From positions 62,001 through 126,000 of the forward strand of contig NZ_WNXQ01000005.1 in the NCBI RefSeq assembly GCF_009789075.1: a stretch of 64,000 nucleotides of DNA, in the 5' to 3' direction. The stretch comes from Pseudooceanicola pacificus. Its GTDB lineage: Bacteria > Pseudomonadota > Alphaproteobacteria > Rhodobacterales > Rhodobacteraceae. A model generated the notes under the pieces. That model was not told the DNA's origin, searched no databases, and saw only the letters and a program-made list of their open reading frames with translations. This document shows positions 1-8,618 of the stretch, piece after piece (the stretch's first letter is position 1; each line of letters begins with the position of its first letter). The translations under genes and the position numbers were made by a program.

Positions 1-15
1 TGTAAGTGCATCAGC

Positions 16-70
16 GGAATTGTAACGGTCTGTCGCAGAGCGGTTGCCTGATACAAACCGCTACAATTCC
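16..70. promoter_or_regulatory. Inverted pair of candidate response-regulator sites
   Basis: Two copies of a motif close to ACAnACCGnTACAATTCC face each other, at 16-33 (minus strand) and 52-70 (plus strand), just upstream of the response regulator gene at 112. The plus copy contains TACAA-N6-TACAA, a direct repeat with an 11-bp step, which is typical of OmpR-family tandem sites. A third copy lies at 12414-12432 in the copper cluster. Autoregulation is inferred from position and recurrence only. Confidence 0.5.
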
Positions 71-111
71 ATTGATGAAACCCGGTCCTGTATTCCGGTA
101 AAATCAGGGGC

Positions 112-834
112 ATGGGCCAGCCTCCGCATATTCTTGTCGTGGACGATCACGCGCAGATCCGCGAGAGCGTGACGCGCTATCTCGCGAAGAACGGGATGCG
201 CGCGACCGCGGCGAAGGACGCCACCGACATGGATGCGAAGCTCGCGGCCGGTCATTTCGATCTCGTCGTTCTGGACGTGATGATGCCCGGCGAAGACGGG
301 CTCTCGGCTTGCCGCAGGCTTGCCGCCGAGGGCGCGGTGCCGGTCATCATGCTGACCGCTCTCGGAGAAGAGCCGGACCGTATCGCAGGGCTCGAGATCG
401 GGGCCGACGACTACCTCGCCAAGCCGTTCAACCCGCGCGAACTGCTGGCCCGGATCAGGTCGGTCCTGCGGCGGAGCAGCCGGGGTGAGCCCCTCGCCGG
501 CAAGCTGGCCGGGCGGAGGGTGCGGTTCGAGCATCTCGTGCTCGACACCGACCGGCAGATCCTCGTCGACGACGAACAGGGCGAGATCCCTCTCACCGAC
601 TCCGAGTTCCGGCTGCTGGTCGTCATGCTCGAGCGCGCGCGGATGGTGCTGAGCCGCGACCAGCTGCTCGACCTGACGGCCGGCCGCACGGCGGGACCGC
701 TCGACCGGACGATCGACAACCAGATCAGCCGCCTGCGCCGCAAGATCGAGCCCGATGTCCTGCGTCCGAGGATCATCAGGACGGTGCGCAACGGCGGCTA
801 TTGCCTGGCCACGGACGTGGAGGAGCAGGCGTGA
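112..834 (+). CDS. OmpR-family response regulator
   Basis: DNA-binding half of a two-component system, 240 aa. The receiver domain (about residues 5-118) has the acidic pair DD at 11-12, the phospho-acceptor Asp55 in VVLDVMMPG, the switch Thr in MLTAL and the conserved Lys in YLAKPF. A winged-helix effector domain fills about 135-235, with IRTVRNGGYCL at the C-terminal wing. It overlaps the kinase gene through GTGA, so the two are translated together. The copper cluster downstream and the repeated site at 12414 suggest a CopR/CusR-like role. That role is inference; the family assignment is firm. Confidence 0.93.
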   Translation: MGQPPHILVVDDHAQIRESVTRYLAKNGMRATAAKDATDMDAKLAAGHFDLVVLDVMMPGEDGLSACRRLAAEGAVPVIMLTALGEEPDRIAGLEIGADDYLAKPFNPRELLARIRSVLRRSSRGEPLAGKLAGRRVRFEHLVLDTDRQILVDDEQGEIPLTDSEFRLLVVMLERARMVLSRDQLLDLTAGRTAGPLDRTIDNQISRLRRKIEPDVLRPRIIRTVRNGGYCLATDVEEQA

Positions 835-2240
835 TCTCGCGACATATCAGTTCACTGCGGGTCCAGTTGATTCTGATCGTCGTCGCGGCACTTGTCGCGG
901 GCCAACTGGTCAGCCTGTTTCTCTTTGCCGATGAACGAAGCCTTGCGATCCGCGCCGCCCTGGGGTTCGAGGCGGCAGGCCGGGCGGCGAACGTGGCGCG
1001 GCTGATCGAGGAGGCGCCGCCCGACCTTCACCCTTCGATCGTCAGGGCCGCGAATTCGCCGCTCGTGCGCTTCGATCTGTCCGGAATCGCATCGGTTCAG
1101 CATTCGGATCATTCCGACGGCGGTCTTGTCGAGGCCCGGATCCGGACCCTGCTCGACGACAGCTACAGCCGCGATATCCGTGTCGAACTGCACGAGGTCG
1201 AAGGCCAACTGATGCCGCTGCCGAACCTGTCGCGCGAAATGACCGACATGCACATGGCGATGATGCGGGGCGAATTGACGGCGGTCGAGATGAACCTCTC
1301 CATCGCGATCCGGGGCGGGCAGTGGCTGAACGTCGGAACCCGGTTCGAGCGTCCGCCGATCCAGTGGCCGCTTTACTCGATGCTGACCTTCGCCATGTCG
1401 GCGGGGCTTCTGCTCGTCGTGGTGATCTGGTTCGTCATGACGCGCCTGACCGGCCCGTTGCGGCGGCTGGCCCGCGCGGCCGACAGCCTTGGCCGGGGCG
1501 AGGACGTGGCCGAGCTTCCCGTGGCGGGACCGACCGAAGTGCGCGACCTGACCGGGGCCTTCAACCGCATGCAGGACCGCCTGACGCGGTTCGTGGGCGA
1601 CCGGACGCGGATGCTGGCCGCGCTGGGGCACGACCTGCGCTCGCCGCTGACCGCCATGCGCGTGCAGGCCGAGATGGTCGACGACACCGAGACCCGCGAC
1701 AGCCTCGTCGCCTCGGTCGAGGAAATGCAGGGCATGGTCGATGCGACGCTGACCTTCGCGCGCGGGTTGACCGGGTCCGAGCCGCCCGAGACCGTCGATC
1801 TGCACGACTTCCTCCAGGCCCTGTGCGCGGACATGCCCGGCGGGTTCGCCATCGACGCCGGCCCCCGGATCGAAGCGCGCCTGCGGCCGAATGCCATGCG
1901 GCGGGCGCTGCGCAACCTGATCGAGAACGCCATCCGCTACGGGGGCGGCGCCACAGTCGGTTGGCATCGCCAGGGCGATACCCTCGTGGTGACGGTCGAG
2001 GACGATGGTCCCGGCATTCCCCGGGACAAGCTCGAGAAGGTCTTCGACCCCTTCTACCGGATCGAGGAGTCGCGCTCGCTCGAAACCGGGGGGCACGGCC
2101 TGGGCCTGTCGATCGCGCGGACAATCGTCCAGGCGCATGGCGGTGACATCACGCTCGAAAACCGGGAAACCGGCGGGCTGCGCGCGGCGATCTCGATCCC
2201 GCTCGCCCCGAAACCACCTGAAGAAAGGAGAGAACGATGA
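831..2240 (+). CDS. Sensor histidine kinase, probably metal-responsive
   Basis: Membrane-bound partner of the upstream regulator. The start is taken as the GTG at 831 because it overlaps the regulator stop; the product is 469 aa. It has a membrane segment at about 11-32, a periplasmic domain, a second membrane segment near 183-204, HAMP, then HisKA with His267 in LGHDLRSP. The ATPase boxes NLIENAIRYGG, DDGPGIP and GHGLGLSIA follow. The periplasmic part carries HSDHSDGG and a Met/His-rich stretch MTDMHMAMM, which could bind Cu(I), Ag(I) or another soft metal. The ligand is inferred, not shown. Confidence 0.93.
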   Translation: MISRHISSLRVQLILIVVAALVAGQLVSLFLFADERSLAIRAALGFEAAGRAANVARLIEEAPPDLHPSIVRAANSPLVRFDLSGIASVQHSDHSDGGLVEARIRTLLDDSYSRDIRVELHEVEGQLMPLPNLSREMTDMHMAMMRGELTAVEMNLSIAIRGGQWLNVGTRFERPPIQWPLYSMLTFAMSAGLLLVVVIWFVMTRLTGPLRRLARAADSLGRGEDVAELPVAGPTEVRDLTGAFNRMQDRLTRFVGDRTRMLAALGHDLRSPLTAMRVQAEMVDDTETRDSLVASVEEMQGMVDATLTFARGLTGSEPPETVDLHDFLQALCADMPGGFAIDAGPRIEARLRPNAMRRALRNLIENAIRYGGGATVGWHRQGDTLVVTVEDDGPGIPRDKLEKVFDPFYRIEESRSLETGGHGLGLSIARTIVQAHGGDITLENRETGGLRAAISIPLAPKPPEERRER

Positions 2241-2548
2241 CCTTCAAACTCTGGAGCATGACCGCCCTTGCGAGCCTTGCCGCCTCGCCGGCCCTGGCCG
2301 ATCCCGACGGTTCATGGGACGGGCACATGATGTGGGGCGGCGGCTACGGCGTCTTCGGCGGCCTGATGATGCTGGTCTTCTGGGGCGTGATCATCGCCCT
2401 GATCGTGCTGGCGGTTCACTGGCTGCGCGACAACAGCGGCACCGGCGGCAAGTCCTCGGACGCGCTCGAAACCCTGCGTCAGCGGCTGGCGAAAGGTGAA
2501 ATCGACGAAGAGGAGTTCCGGCGGCGGAAGGCCGCGCTCGAGGAGTGA
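2237..2548 (+). CDS. Small SHOCT-domain membrane protein
   Basis: Protein of 103 aa with an N-terminal signal-like segment, a Gly/Met-rich patch (HMMWGGGYG), one membrane helix (about 46-66) and a C-terminal SHOCT motif (LRQRLAKGEIDEEEFRRRK). SHOCT motifs are short oligomerisation modules; no enzyme activity is expected. The ATG overlaps the stop of the kinase gene and a clear AAGGAGAG precedes it, so it belongs to the two-component operon. Small proteins of this kind are common beside copper-resistance operons. The exact role is unknown. Confidence 0.8.
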   Translation: MTFKLWSMTALASLAASPALADPDGSWDGHMMWGGGYGVFGGLMMLVFWGVIIALIVLAVHWLRDNSGTGGKSSDALETLRQRLAKGEIDEEEFRRRKAALEE

Positions 2549-2603
2549 GGCGCGAGGCGTGACGCATCAGGACCAGTGAAAGACAGACAGAGGGACAGAC
2601 ATC

Positions 2604-4604
2604 ATGATACCTGAAATCGGGCATTTCGCCCTCGCGTTGGCCTTGTCCCTCGCTGTGGTCCAGAGCGTCATGCCAATCCTCGGGGCCTCACGCGGCAACG
2701 TGCGGTGGATGCAGTCTGCCCGGTCTTCCGCGATCGGGCAGGTGTTTTTCGTTGGAGTGGCCTTCGCGGCGCTGATGCGGTCATTCGTGGTCAGCGACTT
2801 CACCGTCAGGAACGTGGCGGAGAACTCGCATTCCCTGAAGCCACTGCTGTTCAAGATCGCGGGGACCTGGGGCAGTCACGAAGGCTCGTTACTTCTTTGG
2901 GTGCTGATCCTGACGGTATTCGGTGCCGGCGTGGCCGTGCTGGGATCGAACATCCCGGCAGCCACGAAGGCGCGCACGCTGTCCGTGCAGGCCTGGATCA
3001 GCGTCGGGTTCCTGTCTTTCCTGCTGTTCACCTCCAATCCGTTCGACCGCGTATTCCCGCCTCCCGCGGACGGCAGCGACCTCAATCCCCTGCTGCAGGA
3101 CGTGGGGCTCGCGATGCATCCGCCCTTGCTCTATTTCGGCTATGTCGGGTTCTCGATCGTGTTTTCCTTCGCCGTCGCGGCCCTGATCGAGGGACGCATC
3201 GATGCCGCCTGGGCGCGATGGGTCCGGCCCTGGACCCTGGCCGCATGGATGAGCCTGACCGCGGGGATCGCCCTTGGGTCGTGGTGGGCCTATTACGAGC
3301 TGGGCTGGGGCGGCTGGTGGTTCTGGGATCCGGTCGAGAACGTCAGCTTTATGCCCTGGTTGCTCGGCACGGCACTCCTGCATTCGGCCATCGTGACCGA
3401 GAAACGCGATGCATTCAAAAGCTGGACCATTCTCCTGGCCATCCTGACGTTCTCGCTGTCGCTTCTGGGCACCTTCATCGTGCGCTCGGGGCTGCTAACC
3501 TCGGTCCATGCCTTCGCCGTGGATCCGGAGCGGGGGATCTACATCCTCGGGCTCCTGGCCCTTTCCATCGGCGGCTCGCTGACGCTCTACGCTTGGCGCG
3601 CGCCGGTCATGGAGGGCGGCGGATTGTTCCGTCCAATCAGCCGCGAGGCCGGGCTTTTGGTCAATAATCTGATCCTGGCGGCCGCAACCGGAACCGTCCT
3701 GTTCGGAACCTTGTATCCCTTGCTCCTCGAGGCCCTCACGGGCGACAAGATCTCCGTCGGACCGCCCTTCTTCAACGCGGCGTTCGTGCCCATGATGCTC
3801 GTGCTCGGCCTTTTCATGGGTGCCGGCCCCTTCCTGTCATGGAAGCGCGCGGATCTTGCCGGCGTTCTTCAACGGGTCCGGTTCGTCGCCGGGCTGGCGG
3901 TTCTTGTCACTCTCGCCGTCTGGTACCTGATCAGCGGCGGTCCTTTCCTGGCCTATGTTTCCATTCTGATCGCGGTATGGCTGCTTCTGGCGACTCTCCG
4001 GGAATGGGCGTTGCGGATCAAATTCATGGAAGCTCCTCTGAGCGAGACGCTGCGCCGGGCGCGCAATCTGCCGCGTGCATCGCACGGCATGACGCTGGCG
4101 CACGTCGGCCTCGCCGTGGCAATGATCGGCATGATCGGATCAAGCGCTTGGAAGAGCGAAGAGATCGTCTTCGTCACGCCGGGGACCGACGTAACGATCG
4201 CCGGATTCGACGTGACCTTTACCGGTGCCGAGCGTCTGCGCGGCCCGAATTACATCGCGGATCGCGGCAGGCTCGAGGTCCGGCGAGACGGCGAGCCGGT
4301 GACAACGCTCTACCCGGAGCGGCGGAGCTATCCCGTGGCGCAAAGCACGACCACGGAATCCGCGATCCGGTCGACACTTGCGGGCGACCTTTATGCTTCG
4401 ATCAGTGAGCCCGCCTCGGAAGAGGCGGCCAGCGGCGAAGCCTGGACGCTGCGCATTCTCTACGAACCGCTGGTCAATTTCATCTGGCTCGGTGCCTTGA
4501 TGCTGGTGGCAGGCGGCGCGCTCTCGCTATCGGATCGGAGGCTGCGCGTGGGGGTGCCGCGTCGAACCCGCCCCCATGGCGACCTGCGCCTGCCTGCAGA
4601 ATAG
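2604..4604 (+). CDS. ccmF: Cytochrome c-type biogenesis protein CcmF
   Basis: Heme lyase subunit of system I cytochrome c maturation, an inner-membrane protein of 666 aa, the usual length. It has many membrane helices and the tryptophan-rich WWD segment (GWGGWWFWDPVENVSFMPW, about residues 232-250) that presents heme on the periplasmic face. It starts a ccmF-ccmG-ccmH-ccmI run. No ccmABCDE genes are present in the window, so heme delivery would rely on genes elsewhere. Several c-type cytochromes sit 6-11 kb downstream and are plausible clients. Confidence 0.95.
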   Translation: MIPEIGHFALALALSLAVVQSVMPILGASRGNVRWMQSARSSAIGQVFFVGVAFAALMRSFVVSDFTVRNVAENSHSLKPLLFKIAGTWGSHEGSLLLWVLILTVFGAGVAVLGSNIPAATKARTLSVQAWISVGFLSFLLFTSNPFDRVFPPPADGSDLNPLLQDVGLAMHPPLLYFGYVGFSIVFSFAVAALIEGRIDAAWARWVRPWTLAAWMSLTAGIALGSWWAYYELGWGGWWFWDPVENVSFMPWLLGTALLHSAIVTEKRDAFKSWTILLAILTFSLSLLGTFIVRSGLLTSVHAFAVDPERGIYILGLLALSIGGSLTLYAWRAPVMEGGGLFRPISREAGLLVNNLILAAATGTVLFGTLYPLLLEALTGDKISVGPPFFNAAFVPMMLVLGLFMGAGPFLSWKRADLAGVLQRVRFVAGLAVLVTLAVWYLISGGPFLAYVSILIAVWLLLATLREWALRIKFMEAPLSETLRRARNLPRASHGMTLAHVGLAVAMIGMIGSSAWKSEEIVFVTPGTDVTIAGFDVTFTGAERLRGPNYIADRGRLEVRRDGEPVTTLYPERRSYPVAQSTTTESAIRSTLAGDLYASISEPASEEAASGEAWTLRILYEPLVNFIWLGALMLVAGGALSLSDRRLRVGVPRRTRPHGDLRLPAE

Positions 4605-4612
4605 GAGACCCC

Positions 4613-5179
4613 ATGAAACGCCTGTTTGCAGTGGTGCCGTTGGCTGTCGCCGTAGTGCTCGGAGGATTTTTCCTCTGGGGGCTAAACCCCGAACGCGACC
4701 CGAGCGAAATTCCGTCGGTCCTGATTTCGCAGCCCGCACCGGAATTCGATCTGCCTTCCGTTCCCGGTGTCGATGTGCCGGGCCTGGGGCGCGCAGACCT
4801 GACGGACAACCCGGGCCCCGTGGTCATCAACGTCTTCGCCTCGTGGTGCGTCCCGTGCAAAGCCGAGCATGCCGTGCTGACGCGGTTCGTCGAGCGTTAC
4901 GGCCTGCGTCTCTTCGGGATCAATTACAAGGACGAACCCAAGGACGCCGCGACCTGGCTCTCGGATCTGGGCAACCCCTACGCGCGGATCGGCTCGGATC
5001 GTTCAGGACGCGCGGGCATCGAATGGGGCATATCCGGCGTCCCCGAAACCTTCATCGTCGGCCGCGATGGGACGGTGCTCTACCGCTATGTCGGCCCCAT
5101 CGTGGGGGAGGAGGCTGTCGCGAAGTTCACCACCGCACTGACCCAGGCCGGGGCCCTTGACCGGGAGTTGGGCTCATGA
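4613..5179 (+). CDS. ccmG: Thiol:disulfide interchange protein DsbE/CcmG
   Basis: Membrane-anchored periplasmic thioredoxin of 188 aa that reduces apocytochrome c or CcmH disulfides during heme attachment. An N-terminal membrane anchor (about 5-24) is followed by a thioredoxin fold with the redox motif WCVPC (Cys79, Cys82). The GISGVPETF segment gives the cis-Pro loop. It lies 8 bp after ccmF and overlaps ccmH by ATGA. The family assignment is firm. Confidence 0.94.
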   Translation: MKRLFAVVPLAVAVVLGGFFLWGLNPERDPSEIPSVLISQPAPEFDLPSVPGVDVPGLGRADLTDNPGPVVINVFASWCVPCKAEHAVLTRFVERYGLRLFGINYKDEPKDAATWLSDLGNPYARIGSDRSGRAGIEWGISGVPETFIVGRDGTVLYRYVGPIVGEEAVAKFTTALTQAGALDRELGS

Positions 5180-5649
5180 TCCGGGCCCTGTTTCTGATCA
5201 TCATGCTGGGGTTGCCTGGGCTGGCGAATGCCGTGGAGCCGGACGAGATGCTGGCTGACCCGAACCTCGAAGCGCGGGCCCGCGAGATATCGAGGGAGCT
5301 GCGCTGCGTCGTCTGTCAGAACCAGGATATAGACAGTTCGAATGCAGGCGTGGCGCGCGACCTTCGCCTTCTGGTGCGCGAGCGGTTGACGGCGGGCGAC
5401 AGCGACACGGAGGTCATCGACTTCGTCCGCGCCCGCTATGGCGATTTCGTCCTGTTCAAACCTCCGTTCAAACCGCAGACCTACGCGCTCTGGATCGCGC
5501 CGTTCGCTCTGCCCGCTGCCGCATTCGTGATTGGCGGAATACTCCTCTGGAGAGCACGGCGACGCGCTTCGGTCGAGGACCTCAGCGATGAGGAAGAGGC
5601 GCTCGTCGCCGAGGTCCTCGCAAGACATGGTAGGAGAGACGAAAAATGA
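5176..5649 (+). CDS. ccmH: Cytochrome c maturation protein CcmH
   Basis: Periplasmic thiol-redox protein of 157 aa from the CcmH/CycL family. It has a signal sequence (about 1-20), the conserved LRCVVCQNQ motif with Cys44 and Cys47 that handles apocytochrome CXXCH thiols, and a C-terminal membrane helix (about 105-125). It overlaps ccmG at its start and ccmI at its end by ATGA. This is the short alphaproteobacterial form; the TPR part is the separate ccmI gene next to it. Confidence 0.95.
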   Translation: MIRALFLIIMLGLPGLANAVEPDEMLADPNLEARAREISRELRCVVCQNQDIDSSNAGVARDLRLLVRERLTAGDSDTEVIDFVRARYGDFVLFKPPFKPQTYALWIAPFALPAAAFVIGGILLWRARRRASVEDLSDEEEALVAEVLARHGRRDEK

Positions 5650-6803
5650 TCTGGGTTGCTTTCCTTGTGATGGCTCTTGTCGCGACAGCTTTCGCGCTCT
5701 TTCCGATCTTCAGGACGGATACGGCGGCCGTCGTTCGCTCCGACGCGGTCCCGGCGGTGCTCGCCGATCAGCTGGAAGAAGTCCGGCGTGATCTGGACCG
5801 TGGTCTTATTTCCGCCGCCGAAGCCAAGGCTGCGGAGCTGGAGATCAAGAAACGCATTCTGTCTGTCGTTCGCAGAACAACGAGTGAAGAACATGGTCCC
5901 GGCGCAGGCGGCGGACGGGCCGGCGCGATCCTTGCCGCGCTTTTCGTCCCGCTCATGGCCTTTGGATACTACACCGTGAACGGGGCTCCTGACGTCCCGG
6001 CCCTGGCATTCGGGGAGAGGGCCCCCGAGCGCGCGGAGGAGGCCCGGATCGTGGACTTGGCGCAGCAACTCCATGATCGCTTGCAGAACGATCCGAATGG
6101 CGGCGCGAGCGAAGGCTGGATGCTTCTCGGTCAGACCTACATGCGGATGCAGCGCTTCGAGGACGCCGTGAGGGCCTTCGAGACGGTCGCGGATCGCTCG
6201 GATGCAACCTCGGCGACCTGGTCGATGCTGGCAGAAGCCTTGATCGGGGCCAACGCCGGGACGGTGGTTCCGCGCGCCGAGGCGGCAATCGAACGTGCCC
6301 TGGAGATCGACGCAATGAACCCGGCGGCCACATTCTACGCCGCGCTGGCCGAAAGTCAGGGAGGCGACGACGCCAAGGCCTACGATCTGCTCACGACCCG
6401 CCTGACGGAAGCAAACGGATATGCGGCCTGGATGGATAGCTACGTGGCCCGGATCAATCGGCTCGCACAGGCGACAGGCAAGCCGCGCGTCGCGGTTTCG
6501 GACTACGCGTCCGAAGCTCCGCGCGGTCCCAGTGCCGCAGACGTTGCGGCGGCGCGCGACATGTCCGAGGACGACAGAGCCGACTTTATCAGGTCTATGG
6601 TCGATCGTCTTGCATCCCGGCTGGAAGCGGAACCGGACGACCTGGACGGGTGGATGAGGCTTGGCAATGCCTACAAGGTCCTGAACGAGCGCAAGAACGC
6701 CATCGAGGCCTACAGCCGTGCGCAGGAACTGCTGGAAGCCGCGGCTCAAGACGACCCTCGAAGACAGATCGTCGAGAAAGCTCTCCGGGATCTCCAGGGG
6801 TGA
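5646..6803 (+). CDS. ccmI: Cytochrome c biogenesis protein CcmI (TPR)
   Basis: Apocytochrome c chaperone of 385 aa. The N-terminal part has two membrane helices flanking a cytoplasmic leucine-zipper-like loop. The periplasmic C-terminal domain holds TPR repeats (for example GWMLLGQTYMRMQRFEDAVRAF and a second pair near the C-terminus). In Rhodobacter such proteins bind apocytochrome C-termini and feed CcmF-CcmH. It ends the ccmFGHI operon. The family assignment is firm. Confidence 0.92.
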   Translation: MIWVAFLVMALVATAFALFPIFRTDTAAVVRSDAVPAVLADQLEEVRRDLDRGLISAAEAKAAELEIKKRILSVVRRTTSEEHGPGAGGGRAGAILAALFVPLMAFGYYTVNGAPDVPALAFGERAPERAEEARIVDLAQQLHDRLQNDPNGGASEGWMLLGQTYMRMQRFEDAVRAFETVADRSDATSATWSMLAEALIGANAGTVVPRAEAAIERALEIDAMNPAATFYAALAESQGGDDAKAYDLLTTRLTEANGYAAWMDSYVARINRLAQATGKPRVAVSDYASEAPRGPSAADVAAARDMSEDDRADFIRSMVDRLASRLEAEPDDLDGWMRLGNAYKVLNERKNAIEAYSRAQELLEAAAQDDPRRQIVEKALRDLQG

Positions 6804-6918
6804 CGTAGTGCCGAAGGGGCCTGAGATGGCCTTTTCAAGGATCTGCCGCGGTCATCTGCCGGACAAGGCGGCCGCCCGCTGGATCGATGGTGAAGGACAC
6901 GGCAAGGAGGAGAGAGCG

Positions 6919-7857
6919 ATGAGTTCGCATGGCAACCCGCACGCCGGCCACATGCCTTCGGGCGGTCGGGGCATGGCAATTTCGGCCTGGCTGACGGGCG
7001 TGTATTTCGTGATCGAGATGGGCATCGGCTTATGGACCGGGTCGATCGCGGTGATCTCGGACGCGTTCCATACCTTTTCGGCTGTCGGCGGCGTGCTGGT
7101 CGCAATTGCCGCGGCTCGGCTTGCCAAGCGCCCGGCAGACGAATCCTTCAGTTTCGGCTGGTATCGCTCGGAGATCATCGGTGCGCTGGTCAACGGTGGC
7201 TTTCTGCTCGGCATGGCACTGGTCGTCATCTACATGGCTGCGATGCGCCTCGGGTCGCCGATAGACCTGCCGACCGGGCCGATGCTGATCGCGGCTGCGG
7301 GCGGGCTCTTCACCGAGGTGATCTCGCTCTGGCTGATCTGGCAGCAGAGCAAGACCGACCTCAACGTGCGTGGCGCTCTCTGGCACATCATCCAGACCTT
7401 CGTCGGGAGCCTTCTGATCATCGTAACGGCACTGGTCATCAAGTTTACTGGATTCCTACTGATCGACCCGATCCTCGGCATGGCATTCGGGGTCGTGCTG
7501 CTGTGGGCGAGCTGGGGCATCCTGCGCGACGCGGCGCGGCTGCTGATGGAGGGCACGCCCGACGAGGTGGATTTGCGAGGGGTGATCGAGGCGCTGGAGG
7601 CAATGGACGGAGTGCAGGATGCCCATCATGTCCACGCCTGGACTCTGACCAGCGGGCGCAACGTGTTTTCCGGACATCTGAGGGTTTCTCAAGACGCCGA
7701 TACGCAGGCACTGCTGAAAGATGCGAATACGATGTTGAAATCGGATTTCGGTTTCTTCTTCGTCACTCTTCAGATCGAAACCCGGTGCCTGGACGAGAGC
7801 GGCGCCAAGAAGATCGACGTGACCCGTGGTGCTGCCGAGACGGGAGGTGAACCATGA
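6919..7857 (+). CDS. Cation diffusion facilitator-like transporter, atypical metal site
   Basis: Membrane protein of 312 aa with the CDF fold: six membrane helices and a C-terminal cytoplasmic ferredoxin-like domain (DGVQDAHHVHAWTL). The ATG at 6919 has a strong AAGGAGGAG before it. The N-terminus is His-rich. In CzcD/ZitB-type transporters the site helices carry HxxxD. Here TM2 reads HTFSA and TM5 reads HIIQT, so the Asp is Ala in one and Thr in the other. It may have changed metal specificity, moved to a non-transport role, or lost activity. Fold confidence is high, function uncertain. Confidence 0.85.
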   Translation: MSSHGNPHAGHMPSGGRGMAISAWLTGVYFVIEMGIGLWTGSIAVISDAFHTFSAVGGVLVAIAAARLAKRPADESFSFGWYRSEIIGALVNGGFLLGMALVVIYMAAMRLGSPIDLPTGPMLIAAAGGLFTEVISLWLIWQQSKTDLNVRGALWHIIQTFVGSLLIIVTALVIKFTGFLLIDPILGMAFGVVLLWASWGILRDAARLLMEGTPDEVDLRGVIEALEAMDGVQDAHHVHAWTLTSGRNVFSGHLRVSQDADTQALLKDANTMLKSDFGFFFVTLQIETRCLDESGAKKIDVTRGAAETGGEP

Positions 7858-8606
7858 CCGCAAGGGGCCGAGGATCGGAGCCGTCACCTCGGCTTCGTGT
7901 CGCGCGACAGGTCGTCCGTCAGACTGTCAGACGTGCAGTGCGCAGCGGCATTGCCAACCGGCAGTTGACGGACACGCAGGGCCGCCCGATCCGCTGGCTC
8001 GGTCCTGAGATCCATTCCTATCTGGCCGCAATGGATGCGGAAGCGGTTGCTCGTCGCCCGCACGCGCGGTTCGACGAACTTGACCGCTTCGGGAACCGCC
8101 TGATGGTCGAGATGGCGATCTGGACCGTCGCGGCCGACCGTGCATTGAGGAAATCGGGCATTTCGCCTGAGAGCGCGCGACAGGTGGTGGCCGACCTCGG
8201 CTGGGAAATCTACCGCAGGATGCTGAGCCTCACCTCTCTGCCCGTGCGGCTCGTGACGAGGGATCCCGGACGGCGCCTTAGGTGGACCATCCGAATACTG
8301 CTGGTCTTTCCCTTCAGCGCCCCCGGAGCGCCCGGATACGAGGTGCAAGCGCGGCGTGAGGGCGATGACATCCTGACCCATTTCACCTGCTGCCCGCCCC
8401 AGAGTTTCGTTCGCCGGGTGGCCGAGACGGAGGGCGATCCCGACGCGCTGGAGACCTTCCGCCGCAGCTGGTGCACCTACGATTGGCCGGGCGCCGACCT
8501 GATTGCAAGCGATGCTTCGCGGGGCCATTACCGTCGTCCGCACACGCTGTCGCACGGCGACTCCGTCTGCGACATGTGCTGGGCAGCGCGGGCACGGTCT
8601 GCTTAG
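7854..8606 (+). CDS. ATC hydrolase-like protein
   Basis: Protein of 250 aa with no signal peptide that overlaps the CDF gene by ATGA. The C-terminal pattern (RPHTLSHGDSVCDMCW) resembles the Cys-containing tail of the L-2-amino-thiazoline-4-carboxylic acid hydrolase-like family, whose members use a conserved Cys. A CC pair (FTCCPPQSF) lies near residue 180. Cys-rich and translationally coupled to a metal-transporter-like gene, it could act on thiols or bind metal. The family match is made from motif shape only. Confidence 0.6.
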   Translation: MTARGRGSEPSPRLRVARQVVRQTVRRAVRSGIANRQLTDTQGRPIRWLGPEIHSYLAAMDAEAVARRPHARFDELDRFGNRLMVEMAIWTVAADRALRKSGISPESARQVVADLGWEIYRRMLSLTSLPVRLVTRDPGRRLRWTIRILLVFPFSAPGAPGYEVQARREGDDILTHFTCCPPQSFVRRVAETEGDPDALETFRRSWCTYDWPGADLIASDASRGHYRRPHTLSHGDSVCDMCWAARARSA

Positions 8607-8618
8607 GCTGGAGGTTTC

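Noticed and set aside
852-2138. 428-codon minus-strand frame
   Set aside because: Shadow of the histidine kinase, which shows all catalytic boxes.
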